A stretch of 64,000 nt of DNA from Kitasatospora aureofaciens (GTDB lineage: Bacteria > Actinomycetota > Actinomycetes > Streptomycetales > Streptomycetaceae): positions 124,001 to 188,000 of the forward strand of contig NZ_JPRF03000015.1 in assembly GCF_001188955.3 (NCBI RefSeq), written 5' to 3'. The translations under genes were made by a program, and so were the position numbers. Shown one piece after another: positions 53,002-61,620 of this stretch (position 1 is its first letter; every line of letters starts with the position of its first letter). The notes below the pieces were generated by a model. That model was not told the DNA's origin, did not search any database, and saw nothing but the letters and a program-made list of their open reading frames with translations.

Positions 53002-53368
53002 GGCTGCATCACGGAGGCCATCCTAGGCGGCGCCAGTCCTCGGTCGGTCCGCCCCGGAGGCCCGGTCCGGCGGCGGGCGATGGGAGCGCGGAGGGCCGCT
53101 CCCGGTCTGGGACCATACGCGAACCGGCGACCGGCCCGCAGGGACAGACCGGGACGGCCCTCTGAATCTGGGGGAGAATGTCCGGTTGTGCCCCGATAAT
53201 TGCGAGCCATCTCACAGCCCGGGAGCCGGAAGCGCCAGAACCTGGCAGAGTGGAGGTGGCGACCGTGTCCGGCCGCTCCCCCGTACAGGGCAGACTCCCC
53301 GTACAGGTAAGAAGAGGGAACCAAAGCCCCGTCCGGTGCGTTGGCTGTAGCAGCGAGGAGGAGATCGC
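53002..53368. other. Divergent region between ftsE and small zinc-ribbon gene
   Basis: No gene is seen. It contains two near-identical direct copies of CTCCCCGTACAGG at about 53277 and 53295, and a lower-GC block GATAATTGCGAG at 53190-53203. Promoters for both sides should be here. Confidence 0.4.
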
Positions 53369-53563
53369 ATGACGTGCGACCATCTGGTGTGCGCCAACTG
53401 CAACGGCCGCGTCAGCGACGGGCGTTGCTCGGTGTGCCGCGCCAACCGGGCCCGGCTGCAGGAGCAGCAGGGGCCGTTCGCCGCACTCTCCCCCGCGATG
53501 CTGCTGGCCCTGCTGGCCGGGCTGCTCGCGGTGGCGCTGATCGCGCGGCAGGCGCTGGCCTGA
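53369..53563 (+). CDS. Small zinc-ribbon membrane protein
   Basis: The 64-residue protein has four cysteines in two pairs (CDHLVCANCNGRVSDGRCSVC), which could bind one zinc, followed by a single membrane helix (LSPAMLLALLAGLLAVALIARQ). GAGGAGG lies at ideal distance before ATG 53369, supporting expression. It is short but well-formed; I recognise no named family. Confidence 0.75.
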   Translation: MTCDHLVCANCNGRVSDGRCSVCRANRARLQEQQGPFAALSPAMLLALLAGLLAVALIARQALA

Positions 53564-53579
53564 GGCCCCTGACCACGTG

Positions 53580-53612
53580 GAAGGCCCCCGACCGTCGCGG
53601 TCGGGGGCCTTC
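53580..53612. terminator. Terminator between zinc-ribbon gene and prfB
   Basis: GAAGGCCCCCGACC (53580-53593) pairs perfectly with GGTCGGGGGCCTTC (53599-53612), loop GTCGC. It sits between two convergent genes. Confidence 0.8.
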
Positions 53613-53659
53613 TGCGTGTGTCCGGGTCCGTGCGTCCGGCCCGGTGCGTGTCCGGGTGC

Positions 53660-54772
<1,113 letters not shown>

Positions 54773-54839
54773 GCCCCCAGCGTAATGGTTCCGGGGGTGG
54801 TCATGACGACACCCCCGTTCCGGAGGCGACCGGGAGGGG

Positions 54840-56093
54840 TCACGGGGCGCGGGGGGCGGTGCTGTGCACGGCCGGCCGGGCCGGGTGGCCGGCGCCCGGC
54901 TCGGGGGCCGCGAAGGCCGTCCAGGCCGCGGCGGCGCCCGCCAGCAGCAGCACGGTGGCCAGCAGCACCGCCAGCATCCGGCGCCGGCGCAGCAGGGCCG
55001 CGCGGTCCCGGCGGTGGCCCGGGGCGGCGCGCTGGGCGCGCGACTCGGCGGCGTACGCGGCCAGTTCCTCGGCCGAGGGGCGGCGCAGGCTGGTGTGGGT
55101 GTCCCGGGTGGAGTCCGGGGCGGCGCCGGGCACCAGCGGGACGGCCGGGCCGCGACGGCGCTTGTGGACGCCCGGGCCGGCGTCGACCTCGGCGTAGACG
55201 GCCTCGCCGGGGGACAGCTGCTCCTCGGCCGGGGCGCGGCCCTGGGAGGGCACGGCCAGCACCGGCAGTCCGGCCAGCGAGGGCAGCTGCTCGCGCAGCC
55301 GGGCGGCCAGCTCGGCGGCGCGCAGCCGGGAGGCCGGAGCCTTGGCCAGGCACTCGGAGATGATCCGCCACAGCCCGTCCGGCAGCCCGGGGATCGGCGG
55401 CACCTGCTCGGTGACGTGCCGGCGCAGCACCGCGCCGGTGTGGCCGCCGCCGAACGGGGTGAAGCCGGCCAGCAGCTCGTACAGCACGGTGGCGAGGGCG
55501 TAGATGTCGACGGCGGCGCGCGGCTCCAGTCCCTCGATGATCTCGGGGGCGAGGTAGTCGGGCGTGCCGATGATCCGGGTGGCCCGGGTGCGGCGCGGGG
55601 CGTCGACCAGCCGGGCCACGCCGAAGTCGGTGAGCTTGGCGCGCGGGGCGCCGCCGGGGCCGGGGGCGGCGGCGAGGTCGAGCAGGACGTTCTCCGGCTT
55701 GACGTCGCGGTGGACGATCCCGGCCGCGTGCGCGGCCGCGAGGCCGTCGGCGACGTCGGCGATGACCGACGCGGCGACCTGCGGCGGGAGGGCTCCGTCC
55801 CGCTCGAGCCGGGAGCGCAGGTCGGTGCCCTGGACCAGTTCCATCACCAGGGCGAGGTCGCTGCCGTCCACGACCATGTCGCGCACGCCGACCACCCGGG
55901 GGTGGTCGAGGCTGGTCAGCGCGGTGCGCTCCTGGACGAAGCGGCCGACCAGCACCTGGTCGGCGGCGAGGTCCTCGCGCAGCAGCTTGACCGCCACCGG
56001 GCCGTCGGGCCCCTCACCGAGCCAGACCGTCCCGGCCGATCCCCGGCCGATGACCTGGTGGACGGTGTACCGGCTGCCGATCTTGCGTGCCAA
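54840..56093 (-). CDS. pkaB: Membrane Ser/Thr protein kinase (PkaB-like)
   Basis: The 417-residue protein has a Hanks-type kinase domain ([54 protein letters not shown]), a basic linker and one membrane helix ([19 protein letters not shown]). Length equals the value I recall for S. coelicolor PkaB (417 aa), and the neighbour is PkaA-like, so the symbol is proposed from memory. TTG 56093 is the start, with GGAG five bases upstream. No PASTA domain is present. Confidence 0.85.
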   Translation of the reverse strand: MARKIGSRYTVHQVIGRGSAGTVWLGEGPDGPVAVKLLREDLAADQVLVGRFVQERTALTSLDHPRVVGVRDMVVDGSDLALVMELVQGTDLRSRLERDGALPPQVAASVIADVADGLAAAHAAGIVHRDVKPENVLLDLAAAPGPGGAPRAKLTDFGVARLVDAPRRTRATRIIGTPDYLAPEIIEGLEPRAAVDIYALATVLYELLAGFTPFGGGHTGAVLRRHVTEQVPPIPGLPDGLWRIISECLAKAPASRLRAAELAARLREQLPSLAGLPVLAVPSQGRAPAEEQLSPGEAVYAEVDAGPGVHKRRRGPAVPLVPGAAPDSTRDTHTSLRRPSAEELAAYAAESRAQRAAPGHRRDRAALLRRRRMLAVLLATVLLLAGAAAAWTAFAAPEPGAGHPARPAVHSTAPRAP

Positions 56094-56338
56094 TGCTGCT
56101 CCGTGGGCGGCGCGGGAGCGCTCCGGGGGTCCGGGCGCGCTCGGTGGGGCGGGACAACAGCGACCAACCTACGCGCCCGAACCCCCTGCGCGGGGCGCCT
56201 GGGGGCCGTGGAGCGGGACTCCGGGGCGAGAAATCTCGTGAATTGTCGACAAAGCGTCAATCCTGGCTTCCGGAACGGGTCCGGACGCCCGGTCAGCTGT
56301 CGGCGGGGCGCCGGAGCGGCCCGCCGTCCGGTCCCGCG

Positions 56339-58189
56339 CTACTTGCTGGAACTGCCGAAGACGCTGGTCACCCAGTCCCGCGCGGTGTCGAACCAGCTCA
56401 CGACGTTGTCCCAGTAGTGCGGCAGCGGTGTGAAGTTCCACAGCGCGATCGCGGCGACGGCCAGCACCAGCAGCACCATCAGACAGCCCTTGAGGCAGCC
56501 CAGCCCCGGGATGTACATCCGGTTGCGGCTGCGCGGGCGCCGCTCGCGCGGCGGAGCGCTCTCCCGGCGGGACGGCTCCCGCGGCTCCTCGCGGGGCGGC
56601 CGGGGCTCCCGGTACTGCGGCGCCGGCGGCTCGGACCGGCGCGGCGCGGCGGCGGGCGGGGGCGGAGGCGGCGGGTAGTCGCCCTGCGGCCGGCCGTACC
56701 CGGCGGGGGCCTGCCGGTAGCCGCCCTGGGGCTGCGGACGGCCGCCCTGGTTGCCCTGAGCGCCCTGGTTGACCTGGTAGGGCGGCGGGGCGACCGGCGG
56801 GCGCTGGGCGTAGCCGGGCGGCGGGCCCTGGCGACGCTGGTCCGCGCGTGGGCCGGCCGGCGGCTGCTGGTGGCCCGGGCCGCCCTGGCCCGCCTGGTAG
56901 GGCGGCGGGGCGACCTGCGGGTCCTCGAAGTCCTCCGGGCCGAAGTGGCCGACCTGGGTCTGCTGGTTGCGGTCGCGCGCCGCCCGCAGCTGGGTCTGCC
57001 ACGGGTGGGGCGCCTCCTCCTGCGGCGCGGGAGGGCCGGCGGGCGGGGGCGGCGGCACGGCGGTGGGCGGCATCACCTGGGTGCGGTCCTGGGTGCCGTA
57101 GGGCGGCGCGGGCGGCGGCTGGGTGCCCATCACCCGGGTCGCCGCGGCCGGGTCGTACTGCGGGCCGCCGGACGCCGGGGGCAGCACCTGGGTGCGGTCC
57201 TCCGCCCCGGCCGGGCCCCCCGGTCCGCCCGGGCCACCCGGGACGACCGGCACGACTCCGGGCACGGCGGTCGGCTGCGGGTCCGGCAGCAGCAGGGCGC
57301 CGACCGCCAGCGCCTCGTCCACCGCCGCCGGGGAGGCGTGCACCCCGACCCCGGCCGCGACCACCCGCAGCGCGCGGGCCAGCGCGGTGGCGCTCGGCCG
57401 CTGCGCCGGGTCCTTGCGCAGGCAGCGCTCGATCACCGTCCACAGCGGCTCGGGCATGGTGCTGGGCCGCTGGGGCTCCTGCGCCAGGTGGGCCTGGAGC
57501 ACGGCCAGGGCGCTGTCGCCCTGGAACGGCTGGCGGCCGGTGACCAGCTCGTACAGCATGATGCCGGCGCCGTAGACGTCCACCGCGGAGGTCTGCGGGC
57601 GGCCCTCGGCGGACTCGGGGGCGACGTACGCGGGGGTGCCGACGAACTCGTGGGTGCGGGTGACGCCCGGGGAGTCGGCCAGTCGGGCGATGCCGAAGTC
57701 GGTCAGCATCGGGTGCATCTGCTCGGTGCCCTGCACCACGGTGGAGGCGAGCAGCACGTTGGCCGGCTTGAGGTCGCGGTGGACGATCCCGTCCGCGTGG
57801 CTGGCCGCCAGCGCGTCCGCGACCTGGGCCATCAGCAGGGCGCCCGCGATCGGGCTGAACGGGCCGTTGGCGCGCAGGTAGCGGGCCAGGTCGGGGCCCT
57901 CCACCAGGTCCATCACCAGGGCCAGCAGCTCGCCCTCGACGACCAGGTCGCGGACCCGGACGATGTTCGGGTGGCTCAGCCGCAGCAGCAGCGAGCGCTC
58001 CCGCAGGAAGCGCATCACGACGTCCGGGTCGGCCGCCAGCTCCTCGCGCAGCACCTTGATCGCCACCTGCTGCCCGGGCTCGCTGCCCGGCACCTGGACG
58101 TCCTGGCGCACCAGACCGCGCCAGACGGTCCCGGTGGCACCCCGCCCCAGGGTCTCCTCAAGCAGATACTTGCTGCCGACTGGCCGCAC
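56339..58189 (-). CDS. pkaA: Membrane Ser/Thr protein kinase with long Pro/Gln-rich linker (PkaA-like)
   Basis: The 616-residue protein has a Hanks-type kinase domain (LGRGATGTVWRGL, VAIKVLREELA, GIVHRDLKPANVLL, LTDFGIARL, GTPAYVAPES), about 260 residues of low-complexity Pro/Gln/Gly-rich sequence and a C-terminal membrane helix (CLKGCLMVLLVLAVAAIALW) with a short outer tail. GTG 58189 has AGGAG eight bases upstream; the nearer GTG at 58198 overlaps that AGGAG. The linker is longer than remembered PkaA (543 aa). It and PkaB lie back to back with a 245-bp gap on the same strand. Confidence 0.83.
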   Translation of the reverse strand: MRPVGSKYLLEETLGRGATGTVWRGLVRQDVQVPGSEPGQQVAIKVLREELAADPDVVMRFLRERSLLLRLSHPNIVRVRDLVVEGELLALVMDLVEGPDLARYLRANGPFSPIAGALLMAQVADALAASHADGIVHRDLKPANVLLASTVVQGTEQMHPMLTDFGIARLADSPGVTRTHEFVGTPAYVAPESAEGRPQTSAVDVYGAGIMLYELVTGRQPFQGDSALAVLQAHLAQEPQRPSTMPEPLWTVIERCLRKDPAQRPSATALARALRVVAAGVGVHASPAAVDEALAVGALLLPDPQPTAVPGVVPVVPGGPGGPGGPAGAEDRTQVLPPASGGPQYDPAAATRVMGTQPPPAPPYGTQDRTQVMPPTAVPPPPPAGPPAPQEEAPHPWQTQLRAARDRNQQTQVGHFGPEDFEDPQVAPPPYQAGQGGPGHQQPPAGPRADQRRQGPPPGYAQRPPVAPPPYQVNQGAQGNQGGRPQPQGGYRQAPAGYGRPQGDYPPPPPPPAAAPRRSEPPAPQYREPRPPREEPREPSRRESAPPRERRPRSRNRMYIPGLGCLKGCLMVLLVLAVAAIALWNFTPLPHYWDNVVSWFDTARDWVTSVFGSSSK

Positions 58190-58627
58190 CTGTCGCACTC
58201 CTCGCCGTGCCGCCCGCGCGGGGCGCTCCCCCGCCGGTGTGCGGTGAGCCTGCCGGGCCCGTGTTTGGCCACTCTAACGGTGTCCGTACGGGTTTTTGAG
58301 GTGACCGGCGGGCCATCCGAGCAGGGTTGGGGGAGATCCCCTAGGGGACTGCCCGGACGTGCCGGGGTGCCCGGCCGGAGGCGGTCGCCGCGGCCCGGGG
58401 CGGGGGCGCCGGGGCGGCGGTTGACCTGACCCTCCGTCGCCTCCACCATGGCGATGATCGCAAGATCGTCAAATCCGGTACGGTGCGCGGACTGTCCACG
58501 CCGGATGGCAGGATGGACACTCGCCACTCGTGTGGCCCAATGGGTCGCCGCGACCGCCCGGCGCGTCCGCGACGACACCGGGCAGCGGTACCAGGCATCA
58601 CACCAGCAGAAGGGACCCGCGGGCGAG
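58190..58627. other. Divergent region between PkaA-like kinase and FHA-ATPase genes
   Basis: No gene is seen. GATGATC-GCAA-GATCGTC (about 58453-58470) is an imperfect dyad, and TTGACC lies near 58422. The region could regulate both the kinase and the FHA protein. Confidence 0.4.
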
Positions 58628-61486
58628 ATGCAGATCCGGCTGACCGTCCTCCGACCGCGCAGCGGCCCGACCGCCGCCGGCTCCGCCATCCCCTACGTGG
58701 ACGTGCTGGTCACCGCGCCCGTCGGCACCGCGCTCGGCGCCATCGCGGGCGCGCTCGCCGGCGCCGTGGGCGTGCGCGGACCGCGGGCCGCCACCCATGT
58801 GCACCTGTACTCCGGGGCGCACCGGGTGGACGAGCACACCCTGCTCGGCCACCCCCCACTGCTCGACGGCGCCGTCCTCAGCCTCAACGAACCGGACCCG
58901 ACCGCCGACGACCCCGACGACGCCGCGGCCGCCGCCGAACTCCGGGTGGTCGGCGGCCCGGACGCCGGCGGGGTCCACCGGCTGCACGGCCGAGAGATCC
59001 GGATCGGCCGCTCCGGAGAGGCCGACGTCCCGCTCGACGACCCGGACGTCTCCCGGCTGCACCTCGCCCTCCACCTCGGCGAGGACGGCCGGATCGCCGT
59101 CCGCGACCTCGGCTCCACCAACGGCACCACCCTCGACGGCCGGATCGTCCCGCCCGTGCCCGCCGAGGCCGCCGTCCCGCTGGAGAACGGCGCCCTGCTG
59201 CGGATCGGCGAGTCCACCCTGCAGGTCCTCGAACCGGCCGACCCCGCCTCCGTCCGGGCCGCCCTGCCCGACGGCAACGGCCACCTCCAGCTCGCCGCCC
59301 CCGGCCCGGTCCGGTCCGCGGCACCGGTGATCGAGCCGCCCGCCGCCCCCGAGCCCGCCCCGGGCCGCGGCCGCGGCCTGTTCTCCCTGCTGCCCGGCCG
59401 CGCCGCCGAACCGCCCGGTCAGGAGAGCGCCGAACGCCACCACGCCGCCGTCCGGCAGCGCCAGGCCGCCGCCCAGCGCGAGCGCTGGCCCGACCTCGCC
59501 ACCGTGCTCCTCAACGCCGTCGGCCCCGGCCCCCGGCTGTGGGAGCGCGGCCCCGGCCACCCCGACGCCCTCACCCTCCGGCTGGGCACCGCCGACCGGC
59601 CCGGCGGCCCCGGCACCACGCCCGGCACCGTACTGCCCGCCGTCCCGGTCACCCTCGACCTGCAGACCGCCGGCAGCCTCGGCCTCAGCGGCCCGCGCGA
59701 GCGCCTCGACGCGCTCACCCGCGCCGTCGTCGCCCAGCTCGCCGCGCTCCACCCGCCGACCGGGCTGAGCCTGGTCGTGGTCGACGCCGACCCGGCCCGC
59801 AGCCCCGAGGAACGCGTCGACACCTGGGCCTGGGCACTGTGGCTGCCCCATCTGCGCCCCGCCGAGGGCCAGGACTGCCGGCTGCTGGTCGGCCTGGACG
59901 ACGAACAGGCCACCGCCCGGCTGACCGAGCTCACCGCCCGGCTCAGCGGCCCGACCGGCCTCGGCGGCCACCCCGCCACCGTGGTCGTGGTCGACGGCCG
60001 CCCGACCGACGAGGCCGCCCGGCAGGCGCTCGACCTGCTGCTGCGCCAGGGCCCGGCCGTCGGCATCTTCCCGATCTGCCTCGCCGAACAGCCCGAGCTG
60101 CTCCCCCGCGGCCTCGGCGCCACCGCTCTGATCACCGGCGAGGTCGGCACCCAGCTCTCGCTGGACCGCCCGGTCGCCCGCGGCCGGGAGACCCTGCACG
60201 AGATCTCGCTGGACGCCGTCTCCGACGCCTGGGCCGAACGGCTGGCCCGCGTCCTCGCCCCGCTGCGCGAAGCCGCCCCGGCCTCCCGCGGCCCGCTGCC
60301 GGACGCGCTGCGGCTGCTCGACCTGCTCCAGCTCGACACCGTCACCCCGGCCAAGCTGTCCGCCCGCTGGGCCGCCCACGCCGGCGGCATCGGCGCCGCG
60401 ACCGCACTGCTCGGCACCACCCGGGACGAGCTGTGCACCCTCGACCTGGCCGACCCCGAACTCGCCCTGCCCTCCCCCGACCCGGGCGGCCCGCACCTGC
60501 TGATCGGCGGCGCCCGCGGCTCCGGCAAGACCGAACTGCTGCGCACCCTGGTCGCCTCGCTCGCCGTCTCCGAGCGGCCCGAGCGCCTCGCCGTCACCAT
60601 CGTCGAGGGCCGGGCCACCGAGGACGGGCTGTCCGGCTGCTCGGAGCTGCCGCACGTCACCGGCCGGGTCAACGCCGCCGCCGACCCGCGCGCCGCGCTC
60701 CTCGCCGCCGAGGCGCTGGAGGACGAACTCGCCCTGCGGGAGCGGCTGTTCGACGGGCTGGACTTCGCCTCCTGGCACGCCACCCGCATCTTGGACGGGC
60801 ACAGCCTGGACGAGCACGGCCTGGACGCCCACCGTCTGGATGCGCACGGTCCGGCCGATCAGGGCCGCAGCTCCGCTCCGGTACCCGCCACCGTCGGCGC
60901 CGCCTCCACGGCCGTGCCCCGGATCATCCCCCCGCGCAGCGCCGACGGCCCCCGGCCGGCGACCACCCCCTCCGGCCCCGTCCCGGCCCGACTGGTCGTC
61001 GTCGTCGACGACTACGACGCCCTGCTCTCCCCCACCTCCCCGGCCGGCCGGCCGCTGGCCCGCGCGCTCGCGGCCGTCGCCCGCCGCGGCGGCCCGCTCG
61101 GCGTCCACCTCGCGGTCGCCACCGGCCGCCCGGAGGAGAGCGCCGGCACCGAGGTCGACGAGGCCGCCCTGCTGCGGATCGCGCTGCGCACCGAGGACCC
61201 GGCCGACTCCGACCTGCTGATCCACCTCGGCGACGCCGCCGCCCTCCCCGAGGACACCCCCGGGCGCGGCTACCTGCGCCGCCCGGACGGCGGCGTCGCC
61301 GCCTTCCAGACCGCCCGGATCAGCGGCCGCATCCCCCGCACCGCCACCCTGCGCCCCACCGTGGTCGCGATAGACCCGCTCCAGCTCGGCGCCCCACCCG
61401 CCCGCCGCCCGGTCCGCGAACTCGGCAACGGCCCCACCGACCTCGCCCTCCTCGCCAGCGCGCTCCAACGCGCCGCCTCCCGCTGA
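58628..61486 (+). CDS. FHA-domain FtsK/SpoIIIE-like (EccC-type) ATPase
   Basis: The 952-residue protein has an N-terminal ubiquitin-like/EccC-like region, an FHA domain at about residues 104-205 (IRIGRSGEADVPLDDPDVSRLHLALHL ... RDLGSTNGTTLDG, with the Arg, Ser and Asn that bind phosphothreonine), and a C-terminal FtsK/SpoIIIE-like ATPase with Walker A GGARGSGKTELL at about 627 and Walker B RLVVVVDDYDALL at about 790. It has no membrane helices of the DNA-pump FtsK type. It is divergent from two Ser/Thr kinases, which may phosphorylate its partners. Residues 722-746 are a five-unit His repeat. Confidence 0.82.
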   Translation: MQIRLTVLRPRSGPTAAGSAIPYVDVLVTAPVGTALGAIAGALAGAVGVRGPRAATHVHLYSGAHRVDEHTLLGHPPLLDGAVLSLNEPDPTADDPDDAAAAAELRVVGGPDAGGVHRLHGREIRIGRSGEADVPLDDPDVSRLHLALHLGEDGRIAVRDLGSTNGTTLDGRIVPPVPAEAAVPLENGALLRIGESTLQVLEPADPASVRAALPDGNGHLQLAAPGPVRSAAPVIEPPAAPEPAPGRGRGLFSLLPGRAAEPPGQESAERHHAAVRQRQAAAQRERWPDLATVLLNAVGPGPRLWERGPGHPDALTLRLGTADRPGGPGTTPGTVLPAVPVTLDLQTAGSLGLSGPRERLDALTRAVVAQLAALHPPTGLSLVVVDADPARSPEERVDTWAWALWLPHLRPAEGQDCRLLVGLDDEQATARLTELTARLSGPTGLGGHPATVVVVDGRPTDEAARQALDLLLRQGPAVGIFPICLAEQPELLPRGLGATALITGEVGTQLSLDRPVARGRETLHEISLDAVSDAWAERLARVLAPLREAAPASRGPLPDALRLLDLLQLDTVTPAKLSARWAAHAGGIGAATALLGTTRDELCTLDLADPELALPSPDPGGPHLLIGGARGSGKTELLRTLVASLAVSERPERLAVTIVEGRATEDGLSGCSELPHVTGRVNAAADPRAALLAAEALEDELALRERLFDGLDFASWHATRILDGHSLDEHGLDAHRLDAHGPADQGRSSAPVPATVGAASTAVPRIIPPRSADGPRPATTPSGPVPARLVVVVDDYDALLSPTSPAGRPLARALAAVARRGGPLGVHLAVATGRPEESAGTEVDEAALLRIALRTEDPADSDLLIHLGDAAALPEDTPGRGYLRRPDGGVAAFQTARISGRIPRTATLRPTVVAIDPLQLGAPPARRPVRELGNGPTDLALLASALQRAASR
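60791..60865 (+). repeat. Five 15-bp units inside the FHA-ATPase gene
   Basis: In-frame units encode LDGHS, LDEHG, LDAHR, LDAHG and PADQG. The unit length of 15 bp and one histidine per unit match the repeat at 4941-5075, though the two proteins are unrelated. Confidence 0.85.
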
Positions 61487-61503
61487 CCCGCTCGACACCG
61501 GGA

Positions 61504-61537
61504 GGGCCCCGACGAACCGAGCGGTTCGTCGGGGCCC
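61504..61537. terminator. First of two terminators between convergent genes
   Basis: GGGCCCCGACGAACC pairs perfectly with GGTTCGTCGGGGCCC (15 bp), loop GAGC, after the FHA-ATPase gene. Confidence 0.75.
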
Positions 61538-61568
61538 TTCGACGTTGCCGCGCCCGGGGCGGGAACAC

Positions 61569-61607
61569 GGAAGGGGCCCGCGTCCGGGATGGACGCGGGC
61601 CCCTTCC
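61569..61607. terminator. Second terminator, before glutamate dehydrogenase 3' end
   Basis: GGAAGGGGCCCGCGTCC pairs perfectly with GGACGCGGGCCCCTTCC (17 bp), loop GGGAT, 13 bp from the 3' end of the dehydrogenase gene on the minus strand. Confidence 0.8.
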
Positions 61608-61620
61608 GTTCAGCCGTCCG

